Of a DNA stretch of 9,434 nt, positions 1 through 6,338 are shown in pieces; the stretch's first letter is position 1; each line of letters starts with the position of its first letter. Under the pieces are notes generated by a model. That model searched no databases. It saw only the letters and a program-made list of their open reading frames with translations, and was not told where the DNA came from. The stretch is from NCBI GenBank assembly GCA_030149995.1, contig JASLGV010000187.1, positions 1-9,434 of the forward strand. The letters run 5' to 3'. The position numbers were made by a program, and so were the translations under genes. The DNA comes from Pedobacter sp. (GTDB lineage: Bacteria > Bacteroidota > Bacteroidia > Sphingobacteriales > Sphingobacteriaceae).

Positions 1-1
1 G

Positions 2-583
2 TTTAAGAAACTGGGGAAAAATAGTTGGGGTTTGTTAATACCAGACGGGCTTAATGAATTGGTTGGCGAAAAAGAAACTTATTTATTCAAGTTTGCTTTA
101 AAAAATATAGATACAGCATTTTATTACTATACAGATCCTCAAAATATGCTTGTTGGAGATATTTGGGAATTGGAATATCTGGGTAAAAATGGCATCTGGA
201 AGGTATTAACCCTTAACCTAACCAAAAAGGAATTCGTGAAAGGAAGTAAGGTTGATCTGGGTATCAAAAGCTTAAAGAAATTTATAGAATTTGTTGTTAT
301 TCAAAGGTCGGTCAATATGGAGGTATTGGTTTTAAAAGAAGATCGGAATCAACTGCTGTTCATTTCTTCTACAATCGCATTTCCGGGAGAAAGCCAGCCT
401 GTATATCGATTTGTAACAAAGGAACCGATTACCTTGAGTGAAATATACAGTTATAAAGTAAGCTTATGGAAAGCACTGGGAAATACAGAAATTTTATTGA
501 GCCAGGTTGTTCCGTTTCCAGCTATTTCTTCACCGTCTTTAATTAATCCTTCAAATACCATAACCAGCTATTTTTATTTATAA
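2..583 (+). CDS. Unrecognised beta-rich protein, 5' end missing (C-terminal ~193 residues)
   Basis: I do not recognise this protein. The frame is open to the left edge of the window (first full codon at base 2, reading FKKLGKNSWG) with no stop and no ATG. A TTG at 32 could be called as a start, but the open frame continues upstream of it, so the gene most likely begins outside the window. The visible part alternates hydrophobic/aromatic and polar residues, as in beta strands (for example FYYYTD, GDIWELEYLG, VYRFVT). It has no signal peptide, membrane helix, coiled coil or cysteines, and it ends in the aromatic tail TSYFYL. It stops 18 bases before the sheath gene on the same strand, so it is probably part of the same operon and of the particle. 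In related loci a DUF4255 cap gene often lies upstream of the sheath, but I see no clear DUF4255 signature here. A cap, cap-adaptor or surface role would be speculation. Confidence 0.6.
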   Translation, partial: FKKLGKNSWGLLIPDGLNELVGEKETYLFKFALKNIDTAFYYYTDPQNMLVGDIWELEYLGKNGIWKVLTLNLTKKEFVKGSKVDLGIKSLKKFIEFVVIQRSVNMEVLVLKEDRNQLLFISSTIAFPGESQPVYRFVTKEPITLSEIYSYKVSLWKALGNTEILLSQVVPFPAISSPSLINPSNTITSYFYL

Positions 584-601
584 TCTAAATCTATAACCAT
601 T

Positions 602-2470
602 ATGAGTGCAATGAAAACACCCGGAGTATATGTCGTAGAAAAGAACGCATTCCCAAACTCCGTAGTTGAAGTGGCCACCGCAGTACCCGCTTTTATAGGC
701 TATACTGAAAAGGCTGTAAATGGGACGAAATCTTTAGCCAATACGCCCTGGAGAATTAGTTCTCTGGCAGAGTTTATTCAGTATTTTGGCGCAGCGCCAA
801 AACCTGTTTTCAGCTTTCAGTTACTGGCTTCGGGATCCTCTTTTATAGCAGTTGATGCGAACCCGGTTTTACAAGAAGCTAAAAGTGGGGTACAGGCTTT
901 ACAGGATGCAATTAAAACAGCTAATGATGACGCGGAAGCAGCAAAAACAATCACAGATGAAAAAGAAAAAGCAGTAGCCGAAGTAAAAGCATTGGGTTCT
1001 TTAAAAGCAGCGGCACAAATAGCAATTGCTTATTTTTCTGTAGTTGATGATTTAATTTTGGCTTTAAAGGGTGTTGCTGTTGATAATACAGTACTAAAAA
1101 ATAAAAATACTGCTTTTAGAAATACGGTGCTGGATTCAACAGGTAAACCATTGACAACCTTACCAACTGTAGATGTTTTAAAAACAAATGCAGATGCGCT
1201 TATCGATGCCATAAACGATATAAATAAACCAGCAGACGGGACAAAAGCAGCGCTGCCTCTTGGTAATAAATATTATTCAGTAAGCCGTACCGATGCTTAT
1301 AATCTATACTATAATATGAGGCTCTTTTTTGCTAACGGAGGTGGTCCGTGTTACATTGTATCGGTTGGGAATTATACAGACGAGCTGACAGGAGAAAAGC
1401 TTATAAATGGCATTGATACACTTTTAAAAGAGCAGGAGCCGACTATTGTTGTAATCCCCGAAGCGGTGAATTTAACTTCTAATCAGGCATGCTATGATGT
1501 TCAGACAGCCGTTTTAAAACACTGTGGAACCAATATGAACAGGGTATCTATACTTGATATATATAATGGGTATAGAGACCGGAAAAATCCAAACGGAGAT
1601 GCGGTAACCAAGTTCAGAGAAAAAATAGGGACTGAATTTCTTAGTTATGCTGCCGCTTATTATCCCTGGTTAAATACATCCATACTGCCAGATAATGAAC
1701 TAAGTTTTGAAAATATTGACACGACAAACATCGATACATTTAAAGATGTCTTGTTCGCCACTTCTCCAAGGTTGGGGGCTTTTATCAACAAAATTGGGGT
1801 AAGTGATGCGGATAATGATACCAATCATAAAGTACTTTATAAGCAAAGCGCCTTATATGCTACGATAGTAAAAAATATGGTGGAGCAGGTTAACCTCTTA
1901 CCACCTTCTGCGGCTATGGCAGGTATTTATACCTTAGTAGATCATACCAAAGAAGTTTGGAAAGCACCTGCCAATACAGGTATTGCGAATGTGATTAGTA
2001 CCGCCGTTAATATTTCTTATGCAGACCAGGAAGACCTTAATGTACCGCTTGATGGAAAAGCCATTAATGCAATACGTTTCTTTACTGGAGAAGGTATCAA
2101 AGTATGGGGTGCCAGAACACTTGATGGTAACTCACTCGACTGGAGATATATCAATGTACGACGTACCATGATTATGCTCGAAGAATCTATTAAAAATGCT
2201 TCTAAAGCCTTTGTATTTGAACCCAATACCACCAATACCTGGGTAACTGTACGCAGCATGATTGCCAATTTTTTAAATGGCATTTGGAAACGGGGTGGTT
2301 TGGCAGGCGCCGTTGCAGAAGATGCATTTAGCGTACACATAGGGTTAGGTGATACCATGACTCCTGAGGATATTCTGGAAGGCATTATGCGTATTACCGT
2401 GTTGGTAGCTATTGTACGTCCGGCAGAATATATCGAAATCACCTTTCAACAACAAATGCAAAAAAGTTAA
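602..2470 (+). CDS. Contractile sheath protein of an eCIS (Afp2-4/Pvc2-4-like phage tail sheath)
   Basis: This is the contractile sheath subunit (622 aa), which polymerises around the inner tube and drives it forward on contraction. The N-terminus has the sheath arm typical of Afp/PVC (TPGVYVVEKNAFPNSVVEV from residue 7, then VPAFIGYTEKA near 28-38). A second conserved block lies at about 233-258 (YNLYYNMRLFFANGGGPCY). The C-terminal sheath domain includes VWGARTLDGN (501-510), DWRYINVRRT (513-522), FVFEPN (537-542), VRSMIANFLNGIWKRGGLAG (550-569) and the final strand EYIEITFQQQ (609-618), which in contractile sheaths links neighbouring subunits. Between the first two blocks sits an unusual Ala/Lys-rich segment of about 130 residues. 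The ATG at 602 is chosen because it closely precedes the conserved arm; the ATG at 611 is an alternative. Afp and PVC encode three sheath paralogues, but only one is present here. The two-gene TssB/TssC sheath of classical T6SS is excluded by the single-chain architecture. Confidence 0.95.
   Translation: MSAMKTPGVYVVEKNAFPNSVVEVATAVPAFIGYTEKAVNGTKSLANTPWRISSLAEFIQYFGAAPKPVFSFQLLASGSSFIAVDANPVLQEAKSGVQALQDAIKTANDDAEAAKTITDEKEKAVAEVKALGSLKAAAQIAIAYFSVVDDLILALKGVAVDNTVLKNKNTAFRNTVLDSTGKPLTTLPTVDVLKTNADALIDAINDINKPADGTKAALPLGNKYYSVSRTDAYNLYYNMRLFFANGGGPCYIVSVGNYTDELTGEKLINGIDTLLKEQEPTIVVIPEAVNLTSNQACYDVQTAVLKHCGTNMNRVSILDIYNGYRDRKNPNGDAVTKFREKIGTEFLSYAAAYYPWLNTSILPDNELSFENIDTTNIDTFKDVLFATSPRLGAFINKIGVSDADNDTNHKVLYKQSALYATIVKNMVEQVNLLPPSAAMAGIYTLVDHTKEVWKAPANTGIANVISTAVNISYADQEDLNVPLDGKAINAIRFFTGEGIKVWGARTLDGNSLDWRYINVRRTMIMLEESIKNASKAFVFEPNTTNTWVTVRSMIANFLNGIWKRGGLAGAVAEDAFSVHIGLGDTMTPEDILEGIMRITVLVAIVRPAEYIEITFQQQMQKS
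854..1261 (+). other. Large Ala/Lys-rich insertion within the sheath protein (about residues 85-220)
   Basis: This in-frame segment separates the N-terminal sheath block (ending near YFGAAPKPVFSFQ, about residue 73) from the YNLYYNMRLFF block at 233. Residues 90-135 are rich in Ala, Lys, Glu and Asp with helical or coiled-coil spacing (QALQDAIKTANDDAEAAKTI). A more hydrophobic helix follows at about 135-160 (AIAYFSVVDDLILALKG), then further Asn/Asp/Thr-rich helical sequence to about 208. From general knowledge of Afp/PVC-type sheaths, this position normally holds a shorter beta-rich linker, so it looks like a surface-exposed inserted domain. The boundaries are estimates by eye. Confidence 0.55.
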
Positions 2471-2507
2471 CATCATTTTTATTCATCAATCATAAATAAC
2501 AGCAATT

Positions 2508-2957
2508 ATGGCAGGAGAAAAACAAGATAATATATGGCCATTACCAAAGTTTTACTTTCAGGTAAAGATAGGTAATGATGAAATCGCCTTTCAGGAAGTG
2601 TCCGGGTTAGACATAGAAGCGCAGATCATTGAATATCGTCATGGAAACAGCAAGGAGTTTTCAACGATCAAGATGCCGGGTATCAAAAAATCAGGTAATG
2701 TAACCCTTAAAAAGGGCGTTTTTACGAAAGATAACCGGCTATTTGACTGGTTTTCGAAGATCAATATGAATGTTATTGAAAGAAAAACAGTGGTGATCAG
2801 TCTTTTAGATGAGAACGGAAAAAATACCATGGTATGGACATTGAACAATGCCTGGCCTACGAAAATTACCGGAACCGATATGAAATCTGATGGTAATGAA
2901 GTGGCTGTAGAGAGCATTGAAATTGCCCATGAAGGACTTAAAGTAGAGAATAAATAA
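2508..2957 (+). CDS. Main inner tube protein (Afp1/Pvc1-like, phage T4 gp19 family)
   Basis: This is a 149-residue gp19-type tube protein. Its hexamers stack to form the rigid inner tube that carries cargo and is pushed through the target membrane. Diagnostic segments are WPLPKFYFQVKIG (10-22), FQEVSGLD (28-35), IEYRHGN (41-47), KMPGIKKSGNVTLKKGVF (55-72), NNAWPTKITG (113-122) and the closing strand EVAVESIEIAHEGL (131-144). The EYRHG and MPG...NVTLKKG motifs fit the main tube (Afp1/Pvc1) better than the initiator type. Length is normal for the family. It begins 37 bases after the sheath stop and ends 12 bases before a second tube gene. In Afp/PVC the main tube gene precedes the sheath genes, while here it follows. 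No alternative assignment is likely, although Hcp of T6SS shares the fold. Confidence 0.94.
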   Translation: MAGEKQDNIWPLPKFYFQVKIGNDEIAFQEVSGLDIEAQIIEYRHGNSKEFSTIKMPGIKKSGNVTLKKGVFTKDNRLFDWFSKINMNVIERKTVVISLLDENGKNTMVWTLNNAWPTKITGTDMKSDGNEVAVESIEIAHEGLKVENK

Positions 2958-2969
2958 GGTTGATCGAAT

Positions 2970-3410
2970 ATGGCCGCAAAGTGGGAATTACCAGTTGCCT
3001 TTTATTTTGAAGTTACCATTGGCAGTCAGGAATATGCCTTTAAGGAAGTTTCCGGATTAAGTACCGAGATGGAAACGGAAACCATTCAAGAGGGAGGGGT
3101 GAACAATTACGTTCATCTCCTTCCTAAAAAAATGAAGCACAGCAACCTGGTGCTAAAAAGGGCTTTGCATCCGGTAAGCCAGGAAGCGGTGAAATGGGTA
3201 AAGGGGATTTTAGAAGGGGATTTTGAAATGCTTATTTCAACCAGATCTATTCTGGTAAAACTGTTGAACAGTGCGGGCACCGCTATTTATAGCTGGTCGT
3301 GCGAAAATGCCTATCCGGTAAAATGGCAGGTTGAAACGCTCGATTCGGAAAAGAATGGCATATTGATCGAGACAATAGAATTTGCTTATTCACAATTAAA
3401 AAGATTATAA
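2970..3410 (+). CDS. Second tube protein, probable baseplate-proximal tube (Afp5/Pvc5-like, gp19 family)
   Basis: This is a second, diverged gp19-family protein (146 aa). It shares the tube fold with its upstream neighbour: FYFEVTIGSQ (11-20) matches FYFQVKIGND, and FKEVSGL (24-30) matches FQEVSGL. ENAYPVKW (112-119) matches NNAWPTKI, and the last strand ILIETIEFAY (131-140) matches VAVESIEIAH. It differs in having EGGVNNYVHLLPKKMKHSNL (41-60) where the main tube has EYRHG and a KMPG loop. The EGG and LP...K...LVLKR pattern is typical of Afp5/Pvc5, which forms the first tube layer on the spike hub and seeds main-tube assembly. That role is inferred from family knowledge and from its position just before the Afp6-, Afp7- and Afp8-like genes. 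It starts 12 bases after the previous stop, and a single base separates its stop from the next ATG. Confidence 0.92.
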   Translation: MAAKWELPVAFYFEVTIGSQEYAFKEVSGLSTEMETETIQEGGVNNYVHLLPKKMKHSNLVLKRALHPVSQEAVKWVKGILEGDFEMLISTRSILVKLLNSAGTAIYSWSCENAYPVKWQVETLDSEKNGILIETIEFAYSQLKRL

Positions 3411-3411
3411 G

Positions 3412-3573
3412 ATGGCCATTGTAATCAAAGAGATTTTAGTGAAAGCGACCATTGGCGGCAAGCCTGTTCATAATCTGCTTAATGAAAACGATATTCAGCA
3501 GTTAAAAGCCGAGATCATTGAAGAGATAAAAACGGAGCTGAAAAAAACAATTTTAAGAAACGCCAAAAGGTAA
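3412..3573 (+). CDS. Small DUF5908/Afp6-like eCIS protein (53 aa)
   Basis: This short ORF encodes MAIVIKEILVKATIGGKPVH followed by a charged, probably amphipathic helix rich in Ile, Glu and Lys (about residues 24-48), ending in RNAKR. The start (an M-[AP]-I-x-I-[KR]-E beta strand, then a helix) matches my recollection of the DUF5908 family, small proteins encoded between the second tube gene and the LysM gene in many eCIS loci (Afp6 position). Its function is not established; a structural or assembly role is inferred from its fixed position. The start is one base after the upstream stop. Its TAA overlaps the next gene's ATG (TAATG at 3571-3575), suggesting coupled translation. It is short enough for gene callers to miss, but its syntenic position and clean spacing support a real gene. 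Confidence 0.85.
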   Translation: MAIVIKEILVKATIGGKPVHNLLNENDIQQLKAEIIEEIKTELKKTILRNAKR

Positions 3574-3575
3574 TG
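3571..3575 (+). other. Overlapping stop-start (TAATG) between DUF5908-like and LysM genes
   Basis: The TAA of the small DUF5908-like gene shares its last A with the ATG of the LysM gene. Such one-base overlaps usually allow terminating ribosomes to reinitiate, linking the levels of the two proteins. The junction also fixes the LysM start. The coupling itself is inferred. Confidence 0.7.
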
Positions 3576-4256
3576 GAGCTGCAGAAACTACAGATTATTG
3601 GTTATGTAAATTCAAGTTATACCACAACGGATTTGAGCAGACAGTTTACTGCACAAATTAATCCGTCGCAGGTAAAGGTAGGAAAGCAAATTAGCTACAA
3701 GCCCGATAATACCCTGGGCAAAGAAAAAAAGGCGGCTCGCTACCGGCATCATGACGCAGCGAATTTAACTTTTGATCTTTTTTTAGATGATACCGGCGTA
3801 ATACCAGGAAAGAAAAAAAAGATTAAAACACTTATCGATGAACTTGAAAATGCCCTTTATAAAACCAATGCAGAAAGTCATGAACCTGGTTATGCCAAAA
3901 TTGTATGGGGTAGTCTGATTTTTCATGGCCGGATAAAAAGTTTGAGTTATGATTACACGCTTTTTCTGCCTAATGGTATGCCACTGCGGGTAAAGATATC
4001 ACTTGCATTTATAGGTCATTTTGATAAGGATGCAACGGTTAAAAATTCACCCGATGTGTCGCGTACCATTACTTTTAAGGCAGGAGATAAATTGGTGGCT
4101 TTTTGTTTGGAGATTTATAACGATGCCTCTTACTGCGTGGAAGTAGCCAGATTAAACAATTTACAAACATTTAGAAATATACCTCCGGGAACAAAGATTA
4201 TGTTTCCTCCATTAATTAATTTACCTCAAAATGAGCAATTCTCCGGAACAGCATAG
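3573..4256 (+). CDS. LysM-domain baseplate hub protein (Afp7/Pvc7-like)
   Basis: This 227-residue protein has an N-terminal region typical of Afp7/Pvc7 (about 1-155). It includes FTAQINPSQVKVGKQISY (25-42), where the INP motif is characteristic, and LTFDLFLDDTG (65-75). The C-terminal LysM module spans about 163-213, with RTITFKAGDKLVAFCLEIYN as its first half, then VARLNNLQTFRNIPPGTKI and the FPP end. In eCIS particles this protein works at the baseplate hub, gripping the tube-spike junction and contacting the inner wedges, much as T4 gp53 does. The LysM fold here is structural and need not bind peptidoglycan. The start is fixed by the TAATG overlap with the small upstream gene. The stop lies 26 bases inside the next gene. 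The identification is firm; the exact contacts are inferred from family knowledge. Confidence 0.92.
   Translation: MELQKLQIIGYVNSSYTTTDLSRQFTAQINPSQVKVGKQISYKPDNTLGKEKKAARYRHHDAANLTFDLFLDDTGVIPGKKKKIKTLIDELENALYKTNAESHEPGYAKIVWGSLIFHGRIKSLSYDYTLFLPNGMPLRVKISLAFIGHFDKDATVKNSPDVSRTITFKAGDKLVAFCLEIYNDASYCVEVARLNNLQTFRNIPPGTKIMFPPLINLPQNEQFSGTA
4231..4256 (+). other. 26-base overlap between LysM and spike genes
   Basis: The spike ATG lies inside the last nine codons (stop included) of the LysM gene, in a different frame. Residues NEQFSGTA of the LysM protein and MSNSPEQH of the spike are read from the same bases. The hub and spike proteins bind each other in related particles, so coupled synthesis is plausible, but this is inference. 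Confidence 0.7.
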
Positions 4257-6018
4257 CGAAGGATTGATTACCTGTACGATCTATAGTGAGAATGCCAAAA
4301 TTAAAGATCATTTTGGTGTAATATCGCTTTGGGTACGTAAAGAGATCAATCGGATTGGTAAGGCCCAGTTGGTGTTGGAAGCCGGAAATATGTCCAAACA
4401 GGAGATCCCGGAAAGCGAAGATGAAACTTTTGCACCCGGAAAAAATATACGGATAGAAGCTGGGTACAAGGGCACTGAACAGGTGATTTTCGAAGGCATT
4501 ATCACTTCACATGGAATAGAAATAGCGGAGTCGGAAGATCTGCTTCTGATCGAATGCAGAGATTTTGCCTATCCAGCAACCTTGTCCAGAAAAAACAGAG
4601 TTTTCGAAAAAAAGAAAGACAGTGATGCCATTAAGGTGATTTTAGGAGAATATGCACAGCTAAAACCAACTGTTAAAGATACCAGTGCAACTTATAATGA
4701 ACTGGTACAATATTATTGCTCCGACTGGGATTTTATTTTGTCAAGAGCCGATACAAACGGACTGTTTGTCATTACCGAAGGTAAAAAAATAAGTATTGAT
4801 ATGCCTAAGTACAGCGCCAATTCAGTATTAACCGTTACCTATGGTAAAGATATGTTGGCTTTTAAAGGAGATTTGGAGACCGAAGCGCAGTTAACAGCGG
4901 CAGAAGCTGTTGCATGGGACAGTACCAAGCAGAAGCTGGTAAAGGCCAGTGGAAGCAGTACAACACTCAATAAGCAGGGCAACCAATCGCCAAAAGAACT
5001 TGCTGGTAAGGTTGGTAATAGAAAAGCTATTTTGCAAACAACCACCATTTCAGATGAGACGATCTTAAAAAGCTGGGCCGATGCACAAATACAGAAAACG
5101 GGACTGGGGCGTATAAGAGGAGAAGTTAAATTTCAGGGAAATGCCGAAATCGGACTGGGTCGTGTGATAGAACTGGCCGGATTGAGCAAACGTTTTAATG
5201 GTAATGCCTATGTTGGTATGGTAGAGCATGAAATTAAGAAGGGCAGTTGGGTAACCACGGCTGGTTTAGGTGTTTCGCCAGGCAATATTACCGAAAATAC
5301 AGATGTTGCAGCTCCATTGGCTGCGGGCTTGTTACCGGGTATACAAGGCATGCACATTGGTAAGGTGGTAGCCATAGAAGGTGATCCTGATAAGGAAAAT
5401 AAGATCCAGATTATGCTTCCTATCTTAAACGGAGAAAATAATAAGGTCTGGGCAAGGTTGGCGACACTTTGGGCCAGTAATCAATATGGAGGTTTTTTTA
5501 TTCCTGATGTAGGTGACGAAGTGGTGGTGGGCTTTTTTAACAACGATCCCTGTCATGCTGTTATTTTAGGAAGTTTATACAGCAGTAAACAACCGCCAGC
5601 AAACAAAATCGAGGCAAAAAATAATATCCGGAGTATTATTACCAAGTCAAAGTTAAAGCTTGAATTTGAAGAAGATAAAAAAGTTATTACCATACAAACC
5701 CCGGGTAAAAACACGATCGAGATCAGCGATGAGGGAAAAAGCATTACCATTTCCGACCAAAATAAAAATAAGATAGAAATGAGTGCCAGCGGGATCAAAA
5801 TAGAATCTGAAGGAAGTTTGTTGCTAAAGGCAAAAACTGGGATAGAGATCGATGCCGGGACGAGTATAGATATAAAGGGCAAATCTGCCATCAATATGAA
5901 AAGTGCTAATATAGAAGTCAAAGCAGACATGGCCTTTACAGCCAAGGGCGGTGCAAAAGCAGAGCTCTCGGCAGGAGGACAAGCAGTGGTAAAAGGCGCC
6001 ATGGTGATGATTAATTAA
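4231..6018 (+). CDS. Central spike protein (Afp8/Pvc8-like, VgrG; gp27-gp5 fusion)
   Basis: This is the trimeric spike on which the tube assembles (595 aa). Residues 10-345 form the gp27-like hub: opening strands GLITCTIYSE, then VRKEINRIGKAQLVLEAG (35-52), FEGIITSHGIEI (87-98), LLLIECRDFAYP (104-115) and QYYCSDWDFILSRADTNG (160-177). Residues 372-455 are the gp5-type OB fold: HIGKVVAIEGDPDKENKIQI, VWARLATLWA, GGFFIPDVGDEVVVGFFNND and AVILGSLYSS. From about 465 to the end is a repetitive beta-prism needle with alternating residues (TIEISDEGKSITISD, GIKIESEGSLLLKAK, GIEIDAGTSIDIKGKSAINM). It ends in VVKGAMVMIN with no added effector or lysozyme domain. The start at 4231 overlaps the upstream gene by 26 bases but gives the expected N-terminus. 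The PAAR gene that caps this needle follows 18 bases later. Confidence 0.95.
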   Translation: MSNSPEQHSEGLITCTIYSENAKIKDHFGVISLWVRKEINRIGKAQLVLEAGNMSKQEIPESEDETFAPGKNIRIEAGYKGTEQVIFEGIITSHGIEIAESEDLLLIECRDFAYPATLSRKNRVFEKKKDSDAIKVILGEYAQLKPTVKDTSATYNELVQYYCSDWDFILSRADTNGLFVITEGKKISIDMPKYSANSVLTVTYGKDMLAFKGDLETEAQLTAAEAVAWDSTKQKLVKASGSSTTLNKQGNQSPKELAGKVGNRKAILQTTTISDETILKSWADAQIQKTGLGRIRGEVKFQGNAEIGLGRVIELAGLSKRFNGNAYVGMVEHEIKKGSWVTTAGLGVSPGNITENTDVAAPLAAGLLPGIQGMHIGKVVAIEGDPDKENKIQIMLPILNGENNKVWARLATLWASNQYGGFFIPDVGDEVVVGFFNNDPCHAVILGSLYSSKQPPANKIEAKNNIRSIITKSKLKLEFEEDKKVITIQTPGKNTIEISDEGKSITISDQNKNKIEMSASGIKIESEGSLLLKAKTGIEIDAGTSIDIKGKSAINMKSANIEVKADMAFTAKGGAKAELSAGGQAVVKGAMVMIN

Positions 6019-6036
6019 TTTACTTAACAAAAGAAT

Positions 6037-6336
6037 ATGCCACCAGCAGCAAGAATAAGCGATATGCATATATGTCCTATGGTTACACCAGGATTGCTTC
6101 CAATACCACACGTAGGCGGATCCATTATTGGCCCCGGTGTACCCACAGTGCTTATTGGTAAAATGCCAGCCGCTGTAATGGGCGATATGTGTACCTGTGT
6201 GGGACCGCCTGATATAATTGTAAAAGGATCGGCAACTGTATTGATAGGCGGCAAGCCTGCTGCAAGAATGGCTGATACCTGTGCACATGGCGGAACCATT
6301 GTGCTTGGATGTATCAATGTTATTATAGGCGGCTAA
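6037..6336 (+). CDS. PAAR-domain spike tip protein (Afp10/Pvc10-like position)
   Basis: This 99-residue stand-alone PAAR protein forms the sharp cone at the end of the spike. The PAAR signature occurs three times: PAAR at 3-6, PAAV at 44-47 and PAAR at 74-77. Around them are glycine/isoleucine-rich strands (GGSIIGPGVPTVLIGKMPAA, IIVKGSATVLIGGKPAAR, GGTIVLGCINVIIGG), matching a pseudo-threefold beta pyramid. Candidate metal ligands are His11, Cys13, His25, Cys52, Cys54, Cys82 and His84; PAAR tips usually bind a zinc ion near the apex, but the exact set here cannot be decided by eye. No toxin is fused to it. Its start is 18 bases after the spike stop, and its stop overlaps the next start (TAATG at 6334-6338). 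A long open frame on the opposite strand here is a by-product of codon composition. Confidence 0.94.
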   Translation: MPPAARISDMHICPMVTPGLLPIPHVGGSIIGPGVPTVLIGKMPAAVMGDMCTCVGPPDIIVKGSATVLIGGKPAARMADTCAHGGTIVLGCINVIIGG

Positions 6337-6338
6337 TG
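6334..6338 (+). other. Overlapping stop-start (TAATG) between PAAR and gp25 genes
   Basis: The PAAR stop codon shares an A with the gp25 ATG, the same arrangement as at 3571-3575. This decides the gp25 start at 6336 over the in-frame ATG at 6309 and suggests translational coupling. Confidence 0.7.

Noticed and set aside
32..34. TTG as the true start of the first gene
   Set aside because: The same frame is open through the window's left edge with similar composition and no spacing or RBS support for initiation at the TTG.
2017..2442. Minus-strand open frame of 141 codons opposite the sheath C-terminal domain
   Set aside because: It is antisense to a strongly conserved coding region and low-complexity, Ser/Thr/Leu-rich; a codon-composition shadow.
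2471..2507. Promoter or terminator in the longest intergenic gap
   Set aside because: The 37 bases are AT-rich but show no hairpin with a T-run and no clear Bacteroidota-type -33/-7 pair.
6309..6335. Upstream ATG for the gp25-like gene
   Set aside because: It would add nine residues unlike the family and lie inside the PAAR gene; the ATG at 6336 gives the family N-terminus and a TAATG junction.
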